A stretch of DNA of 64,000 nucleotides from Vitellaria paradoxa (GCA_019916065.1 CM034244.1:33851433-33915432); one strand, 5' to 3'; shown: positions 44,797-58,459, numbered from the stretch's first letter. Notes: generated from the letters alone by a model not told the origin. Made by a program: numbers and translations.

Positions 44797-47700
44797 GATA
44801 AAACCATTTAAATTACCATAGTGAAGTTTCTTCCGTTTCTAGTCCTGATGTCAAAAACTACTGCAGCAGATTGCAGAATATTATTTCCTGTCGGTATTTT
44901 TCTTTACTTGGACCCCCTTATTCTTCCTTCTTTTGCCTCTGGCTTTGGGATTCACAATTATGCTGTCATCCCATTAGTGAGTATTCAGTAGCTACTAGAA
45001 TTGATTAACAGATTCGTAATTCATGTTGATCCGTGCTGATTAGAATATACAATCTATAAACTGAAATTACCTGCAAATCTTTAATTTTATCAGCCTTTCC
45101 TATTGGATCAGTCTCGGCAAACACCACCTCAATTCCAACCTCCCTTGCTATTGCATTCGCTGTGGCCCAGTTATCACCAGTCACCATGATGCTTGAGATG
45201 CTCATTGATCGGAGGAAAGATATGACACGTTCAGCCTCTGGCTTCACCGGATCAGTCACAGCATAAGCTCCAGCAACCCTCCCATCAATGGCAACTAGCA
45301 CACAAGTACGAGCCAGTTGCTCGGATCCTGAAACATGGTCCTCCACCTCACGACCAATTGGAACCTTAAAAGCCCGCATAAGCCTCTTGTTCCCAACCAA
45401 TACCCTTCTGTCTCCAACTTTTACACTCACCCCAGCTCCAGGGTGCACTTCAAAGTCTTTAATCTCCATGATGTGATCCTTTTGAGACACAAAATTCTGA
45501 CTTAGCTTCTTTGCATGCTCCACCACAGCTTTTGCAATTGGATGCTCGCTATTTGCCTGAAAGAAAAAGTTTTGAATATAAATGTAAGTTCATATATACA
45601 CCATACCAAGCATAATTGAATTCATCAATTTTGGAAGGTACTATGCATTTTCTCCACTGTGAAAAATCCAGAACCCACACATCCTTCAAGCATATTTTCT
45701 TATGTAACACGTGATTCAAAAACTCAAAAATCACTCATATATATCTCAAGTACACATTTTATGTTATTCGTGATTCACCTGAATTTCTCCAGAAAAATCC
45801 AAGATGGCCATTATGATATTCCTTTTTCTTGCATGTATCACATCATCCCCCATCAATTAATAAATACATAAATAGAATTGGTTTATGCATTCGAGTAATT
45901 GCCAAACTCTCACCCCATTTTTCTATTAATACCGGCTTCCATGTTACCTTTTTAGAACATTTTTTTTAGTTTGCGCCAAAAATACAGGTGAAACACATAT
46001 CTTAAAACATTGTAACTACTTCAAATATGGAAACCCACCTCTGCAGCAATAGTCATGTCGCAGAACTCCTCCATCGAAAAATTGCAAAAGAGAACAGCAC
46101 TTACTACTGCTGGCTTTCCAATAGTCAATGTCCCTGTTTTATCAAAGACAACTGTTTTTACCTACATGGTCAAATTATGGCTCCATTAAAATCTCAAGGT
46201 AGACCTTCAAAGTAAATCATGGCATAAAAATGAATCCCTAATCAAGCTCTAATCCTTGTTGACAATGAAAGAATAGGGCGGCAGCGGATGTTGTTTAATA
46301 CAACATCCAACAACAGTATAACTGCTTGTATTACCAAAATATTGTACATATAACCTAAATGAGAAATTGAAAGCAATTCGCTAACCAAAAACAAAAAAAA
46401 CAAGATAAAAATATTTCCTTAACTTCGAAGAAATTGAGTAAATATTTTCAACCAAGACTTGATTGTTCAAACAAACAACAACATATCTTGGACCAGAAAA
46501 TGAATAAAAAATAGCGAGTATTACAAATGCTTTCTTATTTTTGCATATGATGCCAACAACCATATATGCATCGTTGTCTATGTAATAGAACATAAATGAG
46601 ACATGGAAAACCATATGATTTCAAGGAAATAAACCCCCCGTAAAATCAAAATGGAATCCACTTCCTTGATCTAAAAGGATTCCAAAATTACCGAGCAAAA
46701 GTTAATGAACTTCTTTGGAGCCAACAAATGAATATTTTTTTAATTTGAAAAATATACTTCATCCAGTATAAACAAAAGGAAGGTGCTTATCGTCTTAAGT
46801 GCATTTATGTTAGACAATAAACGTAGTTTATGAGAGCACAGATACCTTGTGTGCCTTTTCAAGTGCAGTTCCACCCTTTATAAGCACCCCTTGGGAAGCA
46901 CCCTTGCCAGTGGCCACCATGACTGCTGTAGGGGTTGCTAGCCCCAGAGCACAGGGACAGGCAACCACCAGCACCGAAATGCCAAACTGCAGTGCAAACT
47001 CAAAAGCATCCATGGCTTTTGGTATCCAATGCTTAGGGTAAATACCAGCCTCACCAGGGATAAACCATCCAAGCCAGGTTAAAAGCGCAGCTAAAACAAC
47101 CTGAAATTTGATAACAAAAAATCATCAACTTTCAAATAATGTAAACTCATACATAACTTCACATTTGCCAAAAAAATTGGCATGATGGACAAGGACATCT
47201 TTAATCTTTATCATCAAAGCTGTCTCCTTAAAGCAAAAATATTTCTGACTTTGAATTTAAAATTTTCTTCATTGTGTTCTTCATTTTGGGAGTGGATGTA
47301 GTAAAAGCATCATACATAATCAAATTTTCTTGATTCTCTCTTAGAGGTTTATACAGTAGCTTCAACAAAGATTGAAAATATTAGGCTTTGCTGGTCCAGA
47401 GGTCTGAGAGAACATGAAAAAAATAAACAGTCTTGTATCTTGGAGAAAAGGAAGTTTTATGTAATTCCATTCTAAATCTGCAGGTAAAATGAATACCTGA
47501 GTTTGTACCTTACTCTTAACTTAGGAAAAAGAACAGATTGATTTTACTCTTTTCTTCATAAAAGCACAGCAACAAGTGGCCAGATAAATCATACTTCCTC
47601 GCAAGTGAAATGATGATCCCTTGCCTTGTCAAACAAAACTACATATATCCAGAAAACTGTATGCTAAAAGAAGATAGATATCACAGCAATTTTTTTTTGA

Positions 47701-50700
47701 AAAAAGATATCACAGCAATTAAATAGATGTATTCATGATAAATACCGGTAGCAGTAAGCAAGACAGCATTTAAATGGAAAAAATTGTCAACACAAAAGCT
47801 GCAATATGCAGTAACAAAAGGAGAAAGTTACTGAAGTTTTGTGTGCAGTATCTTCTGCTAATATCTTTTCAGAGTTCTGGTATTAACAAAGTGATTAACA
47901 TCTCATAATTAGCAGCCAGTTTCCCAATCTGATCTATTCTGTAGAATTATGATAAAGCAAAACTTGACCACAAAAGTAAGGAAACTACTAAAATCCTGTG
48001 ATAATATATTCTACAAAAGACCCAAAGAAAGCATCCAAAGTCAAATCTAGTACAAACTAGAAATGGAGCGATAAACTCACAGTAGGTACAAAATACTTTG
48101 ATATCTGGTCGGCTAGTTTCTGAACCGGTGCTCTGGCAAGTTGAGCAGCTTCAACTAACTGAACAATTTGAGAAAGTGCAGTCTCTGGTCCAACATGAGT
48201 GGCCTTGACCAGTAAACTTCCATTCTCATTGACTGTCCCACCAATAACCTGTTCATGATATTATTATCAAAACATCCATTTTTCCATTAAATATTTCATA
48301 ATGTCATAATTATCAATTTCACTACTATGAGCAAACAAACCATCTGTACCTTGTCACCAGGTCTTTTAGCTATTGGCCTTGCTTCTCCTGTAATCATACT
48401 TTCGTTCACATGACTCTGGCCACTAATAACAATACCATCAACAGGAACCTTTGCCCCTGGAACAATCCTAATTATGTCGTTTCTCTGTAATAGCTGAGTG
48501 CTGATTTCCATCTCTGAGATAACATTACCGTCATCATCCAATGTCAGTAGATGAGCTGTGTCAGGAGCAAGGTCTGTCAACTTTGCTAAAGCATCAGTTG
48601 TCTTTCCTTTAGCCACAACCTCCAAATATTTGCCTAAGAGAATAAAGGATATCAACATAGAACTAGTCTCGAAGAAATCTTGCCCTGCAAATTTATCCGA
48701 AGTTAAAGCTTTTATGACAACATATACTGAGTAAATATATGCAGCATTAGTTCCCAAAGCAACCAGAACATCCATATTAGCAGATCCTCGTCTCAAGGCA
48801 TGATAGGCTCCTAAGTAAAACCTGAGGAGATGCAAAACCATGAGAGTCTGGAATTAACAAAATCATATGCATTTTGAAAATGTAGAAAGGAAAAAATGAT
48901 AAGCAACACTAACATGATTGCGAAACAAATGAACTATTAATCCAGTACCTTTGGCCGATAACAAACTGCACTGGTGTGCAAAGAATCCATCTTAAAAACA
49001 TCCCAACAGTAAGCATTTTGTGAACCTTATAGTCTAACCAATTCCCGTAAGGGGGAAGCATTGGAAGTACCATGGAGAAAACAAATACCGGAATTGAAAA
49101 TAGGCAGCTCCACAAGAACTGATTTCTATACATTTGGATTTCATGCAGCCTCTCAGTTTCTCTACTTCTTTGTGGACTGTACAAGCTTGCGTGGTAAAAG
49201 TTGGGGCCATCACCAAATTCACTGATGTGCTGTATAAGAGACCTTGGTCCAGTGATGTCTGGATCATAGCTAATAGTAACCTTATGCCCTTCCAAGTCCA
49301 TTTCAACATGATTTACACCTTCCAGTGACTCAAGGGAGTATTTTATAACTCTCAAATCGTCAGGGGAATTGATTCCTTCAAGCTTCAGATGCACTTTGTT
49401 CGTATCACTTCCAGAGTTTATAAGATTAGCTCCAAAGCCAGCATCCTCTACAACTTCAATAATTCGGTCAGTATTGGTGATATTTGGATCAAAGTGGACT
49501 TTTGCTTCTTCCAAGGCTAGACCCACTACTGCGTTTTTCACTCCATCCAGCATTAAAAGGGCGCGTTCAACAGACTCAGAACAGCTAGTACACGCCATCC
49601 CTTTAATTTTGATTCGGCATACTGCTATGTCTTGCCCCGGAAATTCATCAACTTGAAATCCTGCATCTTCCACGGTTTCTTTAATTGTCCTTGCCTACAA
49701 TAAAGTCTTGATGTAAATTATTCTCAGATAAGATTATTAAAACTCCAAACAGCTACCCAGATTTCCATGAGAAATAAAATAACATCCCCAGCATCACAAA
49801 AAATATTCGTAAATTTTCTAAATTAAGCTTTGCAATATGCTAAGTCCTCCAAAGTTTAACAAAATTGCAATCTAAATACCAGAGAGTGCTGTTGGAAAGA
49901 AAACTAAAAAAGGGCACATACCATCCAACCTGCAATTTCCCTTGTCTCTTTTCACTCCATCCACCACCCAACACATTATAAACATAAGGCACCCAGGCTC
50001 TTCCTCATTCACTTCACAAGTATTATGAAGTGTCTAAATTAAGGTTCACAAAAGGCATCTCAGTCTTTTAAAGCATCTCATATTGTGATATCAGAACACA
50101 GAATTCTTTTTAGAAAGAAAAACTGAAGGGAATTACCCTCTTGATTTGCATTTTCTCATGTTTCCTTCTTGCCGATTGAGGAAATTAATAAAATAAGGCA
50201 TTAAAGCTCTTTTTACATGTGAGAGAGAGAGAGAGAGAAAGAGTACGAGTCCTTGTGTTGGGAATTTGAAAAAATGCACATGTTTAAAGAAATGCCTAGA
50301 AATTTATATTTTCCCACTATTTTATTTTCCTCTCAAGTAATACTCCATCAAACTGCCATAGATGCAGGGTAAACAAATATTCATTCTCACATATTCAACC
50401 ACTCTTCCGATTATAAAATCTCAAAAAATAGATATTTTGTGAGGTTCAAAATTTATGTTATTTTCCCCTGAATGGATAACAAAGTAGAAGAAGCAAGGTC
50501 AAATTGCATGATGAAAAACAAATATCAAGTTAACTTCGTTGCTTATCTATTGCCAGTGGTGGAAAATCATATAGCCTAAAAGGTTGAAGATAAGTGAGTT
50601 ATCCCACAATCTCATAATTGCCAAAGCCAGATATTGTTCATGTATAAGAACTAAATACAAACAAAAGAATTCAACTACAATCCTAAACACTTACAGTGAT

Positions 50701-50952
50701 AAGGTCCGGCCTGTATCTGACTACAGCCTGGCCTTCAAGAGACGACACTGTAACATTTTCAATGCCACGAAGCTTTCTGAGAACAGATTCTATGGAGGTT
50801 GAACAAGATGCACATGTGATGCCTTTTATTTTGAACATAATTGTTTTAATTTTCTTATCTCCATTATGAGTTGGCGGCGAAACACTAACTGCAACGCCTT
50901 CTGAAGATTGCAAAAGTGGTGCCTTCAGATCATCCTTCCAGTTAACTTTCAT
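43005..50952 (-). CDS. HMA4-like: Copper P1B-type ATPase (HMA4/HMA5 group)
   Basis: An integral membrane pump that moves Cu+ out of the cytosol using ATP. Eight coding exons, all GT-AG with matching phases: 50695-50952, 48949-49694, 48350-48821, 48081-48248, 46846-47100, 46039-46161, 45071-45556 and 43005-43421 (2925 nt, 974 residues, normal for the group). Two heavy-metal domains: GITCASC (Cys47, Cys50) and GMACTSC (Cys121, Cys124). Actuator motif TGE at 479-481. The membrane metal site CPC is at 596-598. DKTGT with the phosphorylated Asp640. SEHP with His679-Pro680. GDGIND at 846-851, followed by the last helices with YN and MAASS. All catalytic residues are present. The start at 50952 ([15 protein letters not shown]) matches the usual start of this subgroup, which includes rice OsHMA4, a vacuolar Cu pump; the membrane used here is inferred. 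Intron 7 carries a MITE. Confidence 0.93.
43905..44328. repeat. MITE in intron 7 of the copper pump
   Basis: Ends GAGTCCGTTTGGCAC and, reverse-complemented, CGGTCTGTTTGGCG; 424 bp. The interior (TCTAAAATTCTCTAACATAT, TTTACATATCCCAACAAATT) resembles 53690-53950 and 59030-59460, so these are dispersed relatives. Confidence 0.6.
44772..44798. repeat. AT microsatellite in intron 7
   Basis: (TA)n run of about 27 bp in intron 7 of the copper-pump gene. Confidence 0.85.
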
Positions 50953-51332
50953 TTCTTTGTCCCAAATTTCAAAATTGTCAACCCTGAACAAGAATCAAGC
51001 ATCAATGGAATTTCAAACTCCCCATACCTGCATTACGAATTACATAATTTTTAATGCATATATTCATCTCTAACTAAATGTCAAAATTAAAAATAAATAA
51101 ATAAAATAACTGACAAACATTTCAAATGAGTATAACATTATGCAGCATAAACATAAAATCAGAAACTGATATTTTCCTTATGTTTAAGTTTGGAACATGA
51201 TTTGTTGAGGGAAAATACAATTAAAGGAAAAAGGAAGTTACCACTTTGTGTAATTTTTATATGCTTAACCGAGTAGAAACTAAACTTTTGGATAAATGTC
51301 TATTCATTTTACTCTCATTTTTCTAACTCACC

Positions 51333-51372
<40 letters not shown>

Positions 51373-51512
51373 AATATGAAAATTTGACCTTTTCATTTTG
51401 GCTCCATTTGTCTCAATGTAAAATATTTTCCATACATTTACTCATTTTTTGAAAAAAAAAATATTTTTCTAAAACACGAGAAAAAGTGCTTTCTAAAAAT
51501 ATTTTACATTAA

Positions 51513-52460
51513 GGGTGCATTTGGTGCACAAAAATTTGGTGAAAATCTCTGAAAACCTCTAAAAATCTCTATTACATTTTTATACATTCTTACCTTATTA
51601 AAGTTCAAAAAAAGTTCAATACTTTTCAAAAAGAAAAGTCGATAACTAGAATTCGGATAATCAAATAGTAAAAATTTTTTCGCTATTCTCACTATGGACT
51701 CCCAAGTTATCGAATGATACTTTTTGACTACTTTTTGTGGGGTCGTAGAAACCATTCAACAGATTGTATAAACCGTTCCGACAGATTCGCGCGGCTAACT
51801 TCTGTCCAAACGGTTTGTACAATCCGCTTGGATGGATTATAGTGCAAAGTAGTCATAACTGTTCAAAATTTTAAATCCGTCCAAACGGAAATCCAATCCA
51901 TCGAAACACAATCTTACTATTCATCTCCAAAAAACGCAGTTTTGAAAACCTCCGAAAACCTCTAAAAAATCTTTATTACATTTTTACACATTCTTAATCT
52001 CTATTACATTTTTACACATTCTTACCTTTTCAAAGTTCAAAAAAAAGTTCAATACTTTACAAAAAAAATCAATAACTAGAATTCGGTTAATCAAATAGTA
52101 AAAATTTGTTCGCCATTCTCACCATAAACTCTCAAACTACCGAATGATACCCACTTTGATTACTTTTTGTGGAGTCGTAGAAACCGTTCCAATAGATTGT
52201 AGAAATCGTTCCGATGAATTCGCGCTACCAACTTCTATCCAAACGATTTTTACAATCCATTTGGACAAATTGTAGTGCAAAGAAGTCATGACTGCTTAAA
52301 ATTTTAAATTCGTCCAAACAGAAATCCAATCCGTCAGAACAGAATCTTACTATTCATCTCCAAAAAATACAGTTTGAAACATGTACACCAAACACAAAAA
52401 GTTTTCACAGACCATATTTTATCACATTTTATTTCACTTTTTATCACTCCAAACACACCC
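51513..52460. repeat. Large MITE with internal direct duplication (948 bp)
   Basis: Ends GGGTGCATTTGG and CCAAACACACCC, flanked by TAA and TGA. Inside, about 400 bp (AAGTTCAAAAAAAGTTCAAT... through CTTACTATTCATCTCC) occurs twice with a period of about 431 bp (51602 and 52034). Also palindromic GTCCAAACGG/CCGTCCAAACGG motifs. Confidence 0.65.
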
Positions 52461-52629
52461 TGAAACAAACAGATGCCATCCCTACTATTTTTCTTTCACT
52501 GTTCATTTCCCTCAATAGATACATGTTGTAAACATAGCATTAATTTGAACAAAAACAGGTAACAGCACATGCATGGACACAAACTACTATGCATTTCTGC
52601 ACTTCAAATTCACAATTACAAACAGTACA

Positions 52630-52632
<3 letters not shown>

Positions 52633-52663
<31 letters not shown>
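52633..52663. repeat. (GA)n microsatellite in the leader intron
   Basis: Uninterrupted GA repeat inside the 5'UTR intron of the copper pump. Confidence 0.9.
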
Positions 52664-52667
<4 letters not shown>

Positions 52668-53085
52668 TGATCAAAGCAGAACCCCTCAAAAATTCACCAG
52701 CTTGAAAGACCAAATCAGTCAAACAACCTCAAGAAGACTTCAAACGTCCCAAATGAACATCAATACAAAAAATTAATTCAAAAAAGAACGTTAAAATTCA
52801 GGAGATAGAATTGTACCAAAACTTCCGGGAAACCAAACATTGAAATTATGGAAGGGAAGAAGAAGAAGAAGAAGAAAATCAATCACGAAGTAGAAGTTCT
52901 AAAAGCAAAAACACAAGCAAGCGTATATATATATCTACAATCGAACATATAACAAGATCACCTGTCTTAACGTGTTGTCACTATTTGATACGGAACAATC
53001 ACGTGGTAAAACAAACCAAAAATAGGGGGCCCCTAGGCCTTCTTTGAACTCTTCGGAAAAATCTACAGGTAAAGCTGGGGATTGT

Positions 53086-53114
53086 AGAATATATATATAT
53101 ATATATATATATAA
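53086..53114. repeat. AT microsatellite in the leader
   Basis: (AT)n of about 29 bp within the inferred first exon of the copper-pump gene. Confidence 0.85.
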
Positions 53115-53178
53115 AGAAGCGGCTATATGATTGGAAACGATGACGAAGATTGAAAGATTAGGGTTTATGTAAATATGA

Positions 53179-53179
<1 letters not shown>

Positions 53180-53219
<40 letters not shown>

Positions 53220-53220
53220 A
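53180..53220. repeat. (GA)n microsatellite, CT-rich leader
   Basis: On the minus strand this reads as a CT-rich tract, typical of plant leaders; it ends just before GCTCATATTTACATAAACCC. Confidence 0.85.
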
Positions 53221-53435
53221 GGGTGGAGGGGGAGATGACAAATGGTCTCAGAGAAGGTTCTCGTCAGTTAGCAAAAGGCAGGCTGAAGTGGAGGTGGGCA
53301 GAAACGGTGGGGGGAGCCGCAGAGTCAAGTCGCCTTTGTCCTTATGTATATGGATAGAGATCGATCGGTCCACCCCACGTCTTCCCCCTTGCCGTCGCCT
53401 TTTTTGTTCTTCAAATTTTCGAATATAACGTCTAA

Positions 53436-53662
53436 GGGTTCCCGACAAACGTTAAAGACTAAATAAAAGTTAATTAAATTTGTGTTTAGGAAGAAAAAAA
53501 AAAAAGTGATTTTTTTTTTAAGTAGCTAATTTGTATTTGTTAATTTGGTATTTTTACTCTTGAAAGTTTAAAAAAATGTTAAAATATAAGAAGATAAATT
53601 TATTCAAGTATTGTTGAAGTAACCATTAGCTTAACTAATGGCTACCGATACCAAACGAAACC
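53436..53662. repeat. MITE relative of 21664-21881
   Basis: Shares GTGATTTTTTTT, GTTAATTTGGTATTTTTAC and CTACCGATACCAAACG with the copy at 21664; right flank TTA. The left end is less certain. Confidence 0.5.
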
Positions 53663-53669
53663 TTACTAA

Positions 53670-55085
53670 AAATCAACAAAAATTTTTTTTAGAATTTTTA
53701 AAACTCTCTAATATATTTTAGTCACTTTATACTTCACAAAATCTCTATAAATTTCTAATATTTACATATTCTAATAAATTTTTACAAAACCTGATACTTT
53801 TTTACAAATTTTAATAACTTTTTTCACAAATTCCAATAACTTTTTAATAAATTTCAATAAATCTGATGTAAGTCCGTTGGAATGAACTTAAAAAACTATT
53901 TTCACGATTTCTCCCTCCAATTTTTTCATGCAAAAATCAAAAAAGTCAACAACTTTCAAAAAAATTCTAACATAAATCCATGGAAAGAGACACAAAGAAC
54001 CGTTCTCACAATTTCTCTCTCTAAAATTTTGGGTGTGTTTGGAGTTGTATAAAATAAAATAAAATTGTAAAAGTAAATGTCTCGTAATTCGTGCAATGAA
54101 TGAAGAATTTAAATTTTACTGTCTCGTAATTCGTGTTTGTAGAGATTTGTAGGATTTTATTTTATTTTGTAGAGCTCCAAACGGAGCCTTTATCGCAAAA
54201 GTCCAAAAATTATATTATTCATCTCTAAAAAATGTGATTTGGATTAAAAATACCAAACCTCAAAAGTTATTTCAAATCACATTTTTTTCATATTTTTTAC
54301 CACTTTAAACGCTACATAAATAGTGTACAAAGTTTTACTCGGGTGTTAGGTGTTTAGTGAAAAGTTAGAAAAAAATTAAAGTAAAAGTTTAAAAAAAATT
54401 GATAAAAGTTAAAGAAAAGTTGGTAAGAGTTGGTTTTTTCTTTAGTGGAGATAATTAAAGAAAGTTGAAAAAAATTATAAAAATAATTTTTTATCTTTTT
54501 ATTTTTTAGTAAAAATGGGGAACCAAACACCACTTTCATCTCCTAGCACAAAGGGGCCAAATGTGTAATTTTACATTTGCGCAATTTAAGATTGTAAATA
54601 AGCCAGTGGCACTCCAGGAGTGATCAAAATTATCGAACTTATTTATAAAAGATTTGGAGAGCTGACATAGATATTCTATGTAAGTTTTGTAACTTGTGAT
54701 CTATACCATTAGATTTTTAATAATCTAAATACATTCATATTTTTTAATTAAAAAAAGTGAGAATACATCTGAATTTTAATTCAATGATCATAAAATATTT
54801 ACGCCAACCTCCTCTTTTTTATTTATAAATACTATAATTATATACTCTCTTTAAATCCAACTACTCATAACCTTTGTAAAATTTTTAGCCCCATTGTAGA
54901 ACAAATATAAAATTTAAGTCCGCCTGTAAGTCCAATTAAAATTATATTTATTTTATATAAAAACAATTCATATAAATTTGTATTAAATATAAAATTAAAA
55001 TAACATAAAACGTATTAATTATTTATTAAAAGCAAACCATGGTTAAACACGCACAGCCAAGCCCTGCTCAATAATATTTTGGACA
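53670..55085. other. Intergenic, MITE-dominated
   Basis: 53690-53950 resembles the interior of the MITE at 43905. 54028-54192 is a MITE (GGGTGTGTTTGGAG...CTCCAAACGGAGCC) with a duplicated TCTCGTAATTCGTG. 54343-54534 is another (GGGTGTTAGGTGTTTAG...CCAAACACCAC). The rest is AT-rich with no gene. Confidence 0.5.
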
Positions 55086-55088
55086 TAT

Positions 55089-55427
55089 GGGGATGTTTGG
55101 AAGTTCAAAAAAATCAAGTTTTGGTAGTTTTTTGAGTGTTTTTTTTGTGCACTTTTTTGTGTGTTTGGTTGAACCAAGTGGAATTTTTAGTATTTTTTAG
55201 TAACTTTTGGGTGTTTGGTAAATTTTTACTGTAGCAAAACAAAAAAGTGGTAATTTTTGAGTGTTTAGTATATTTTTTTACTGTACCAAATCAAAAAAAT
55301 TGTAATTATGAAATGTACTTTTTACTGTAATAAATCAAAAAAGTAAGAAAATTTATAATTTTACTAAACACATTAAAAATAATTTTTAACATTTTTTTAC
55401 TAATTTTTGAGTTGCCAAACAAACTCA
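55089..55427. repeat. MITE, PIF/Harbinger-like GTTTGG family
   Basis: Ends GGGGATGTTTGGAAGTTC and, reverse-complemented, GAGTTTGTTTGGCAACTC. Homologous across its length to 20899-21232 and, inverted, to 63329-63665 (shared TTGAGTGTTT, TTTGTGTGTTTGGTTGAACC). Confidence 0.65.
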
Positions 55428-55429
55428 TA

Positions 55430-58180
55430 ATTTATGTCCAAGTCAGTCCCATAAACAATCTATCTATTGTTCGAACTCTGATAAAAACAAGGTTGAGTTG
55501 GCCATGTCATGATCAGCTCTACGACATGGCTCATTCACCAAAGGAATCTTTTCTATATTTAAATTTGGCTAACATATTAATTTGGTGAGGCCAAATCATT
55601 AATGGATAACTTTTCATTAGTAAGTTTTCATATTATTAAATAAAAAAGACACAAATTATTACAATTAAGTAAATCTTGTAAATGGCAAGAAATTGCTTTA
55701 ATTTATTTTAATCCATGTTATATTATATGGAGGGCCTCATCTGAACTGGACACGTGACAACCATATGAAGTGTCACTGTTCTAGCACAATTGCAAAGAGG
55801 AAATTACCTTATTCTCCACTTCTTTACCTACAATTCACCTCAATTATCCACCATCAGACTTGATTTGACCATTTGGAGCACGTATACCCTCATTTATTAT
55901 CTATTATTATTATTACATTAATAAAGCAAATACCAATAATTTGTGAAATTTTATTTTTTCATGATACTTTTTTTTTGGTGAAGCTCTTACATTTTATACC
56001 TATTTATGTTCTAAATTAACTCTCTAAGTTTACAAAACTATTTTTCATTATTTGTCAATTTCTCTCGTAAAGCTTTTTCATCAATTAAAAATTCGATATA
56101 AATGGTTTGTTTGTTGGAGGCATCAAAGCTATAAGAAATAGAATCAGAAAAAACAAAAGCCTCCCAAAAAAATCACTGTTAAAATTTTCTTAAAAATTTT
56201 GATTGTTCTTTGGAGGTAATTATCTATATATTTACTATATACTGATGGAGATAAAACTATTTTTGGTGCACAATCACTTTCCATTTTCCTTCAAAAATTA
56301 AATAAATACAAAATCAAACACGAGAAAGTATTAATTTTCTTCGCAATTACTCTCACTTTCCTAATTAAACATAACCTTGGGCTTAGATTGAAATATCAAC
56401 TTTTAAAATTTTTTCTAAACTTTTTTAATTTTTTGCAAATTTTTTACCAAGTTTTGATGATTCTCATTCTCTATGTTTTTATTTTAAAATTCTAAATTTT
56501 AAAAATTTTATCAACTTCTGCAAACATTACTTAACTTTTATTAATTTTTACCGACTTTTGTTAATTTTTTAACAATATTTTTAACCAAAGTCGTTCGAAT
56601 GGATTCTATCAAATTTTCAAACGTCAAAAAGTGACTGACGTATTACACATTTTTTAAGTTTTAGCCTTCTAAATGCGCCCTTAATCCTTGGGAAATGATG
56701 ATTTTATACTAAATCCACCACTAATATTCAAATTATAGGGGCAATATAAAAAAAATAAGAAAATGGTATTATGTCATTTTATTTTAATTGACTTTTAGAT
56801 TTCCATGACGTGACATTCTATTTATATCATTGTATTTTTCGAAAATTGATGAGTCAAATGTCAGATCATTCTAAAGTTTTGTTTTTAATATATAAAATTG
56901 ATTGTTTTGTTTGCATTTATGGAGCATAGGAATAAATTATGAAAAATATATTTTTTTTACTTTTACATCTAGGTACTATTATAAATAAAAAAAAATATTT
57001 AAGGCTTATTATTCACTTGACTCACAAATAAAATATTAAATATTTGATTGGTGTAAGTAATGTTTTAATTTATTTTTATATTTATTGTTAAAAGACTGAA
57101 AGTATAGAAAAATTATAAAAATAAAAATATTGTTGTTAAACAAAAACGTTTCGGGTATACTATTCATTTGATATATTTTAATTTGTATTTGCCTTTATTG
57201 CTAAAATTATAAGTAAACAAATGACATATTAGAGTAAGTATTACATTAATTATATTAATTTTTGTATTTTATTTTAAGTAGCATAATATTTATTAATATA
57301 TTTTTTTAAGTAGATATGTATTTGTACTTATTATAAGTGTTGTACTTATTGTAGTTGAGATATTTAAATTTGTTAGATTTTTTAAATAAGTAGGTGTTAT
57401 GATATAATTAAGAACGCAGAGGATTACGGTAAATTTATCATTAGATTTTTAAGTTAAGCAAGTCTCAACTCCATTTAAAGTGATAAAAAATTTTTAAAAA
57501 TGGTAAAAAATATTAAAAAAATTTAAAAGTTATTCACTTTTTTATCTTACTGCACAAATTATGAACCCACAATTTATTTCACTTTATTTCATTTTATTTA
57601 ACTTTTTATCACTCTAAATACACTCTTAGCGTGGAAGATTTTGAAGAATAAACCTTCGAAGAATAATCTAACCAATCCCACACACTTGTTTGTAATTTTT
57701 TTTTTCTTATTTTGTTATGTTATTTTTTTTAAAGCACTCTTTCTTCTTAGTAATATTATATAATTAAAAAAATTAAAATATTACAGTAAAATCTTATCCG
57801 AAAGAGAGAAAAGAAAACGCAACGTCATGTTGCGAGGCCGTCATCTGTGAAAATACGACATCATGTTTTCGTTAATTATGCTTTTGATAATTTATTTTTT
57901 ATTTTTTCTCAACTATTTGATATATTTGATTAATTATTTTAACAATTAATAATAAAATAAAAAAATAGGCGAAAAATAGCCTGATTTTATTATTCATGGT
58001 GGTACGGCTACGTTACACTTCAAAGTTTAACAGTGACGTTTATGGAATTCTCTCTCATACTTTCTTTCTTTTTTTGACTTTATGTACTTGGATTATGATA
58101 GGTTATTGATGTACCTATTTAGAATCATTTCTGTCGTTTCATCAATCATTCATATCTAGGGAAGGAAACGTGTACGTGTT
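55430..58180. other. Intergenic, no gene recognised
   Basis: AT-rich. 57440-57630 is MITE-like (ends near CAACTCCATTTAAAGTGATA and ATCACTCTAAATACACTCTT). 55730-55880 is less AT-rich and of unique appearance, but has no coding frame. Confidence 0.45.
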
Positions 58181-58450
58181 ATTGGCCTGGTATCTTTTTT
58201 TTTTTTTTTTTAAGTAATTGACCTGATATACCCACACCTGATTGGTTCAATAGAGCGAGAGTCAAATCTAAAATTTGGATGATATACCAAAATCGTAAGT
58301 TCGATTCTCACCTGAAATAGTCAGGATTTAAGTGAGGGTCGTGGCGGTAGGTTGCTGCGCTAGTTCCTCTGAGAGTTTGTAACTCAATAGGTAAAATCAC
58401 TGAGTAATTTCTCCCATTATCAAAAAAAAAAAATTGGCCTGCTATCTTTT
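58181..58450 (+). mobile_element. SINE-like retroposon with 18-bp target duplication
   Basis: ATTGGCCTGGTATCTTTT at 58181-58198 and ATTGGCCTGCTATCTTTT at 58433-58450, one mismatch. Between them is an element with a B-box-like GTAAGTTCGATTCTCACC (about 58287-58304) and an A11 tail just before the right duplication. A T-tract (to 58211) and a third similar word (ATTGACCTGATATAC, 58217-58231) follow the left duplication, so the 5' border may lie there instead. Confidence 0.55.
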
Positions 58451-58459
58451 GCAACTATT

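Larger units (their letters stand above)
50953..53310 (-). other. 5'UTR and long leader intron of the copper pump
   Basis: Exon 2 starts at 50983 (acceptor TTGTTCAG at 50985-50984), 31 nt before the ATG. A CT-rich leader with few ATGs lies at about 52962-53310 on the minus strand, with a candidate donor GACAG|GTGATC at 52961 and a TATA-like CATATACATAA near 53340. This implies an intron of roughly 2 kb holding a 948-bp MITE and a 36-bp A-run (51333-51371). First-exon limits are guesses. Confidence 0.4.

Noticed and set aside
49134..49656. Plus-strand frames opposite copper-pump exon 2
   Set aside because: Shadow frames of a well-supported exon.
58287..58304. tRNA gene suggested by a GTTCGATTC motif
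   Set aside because: No matching acceptor stem or cloverleaf around it; it fits the B box of a SINE.
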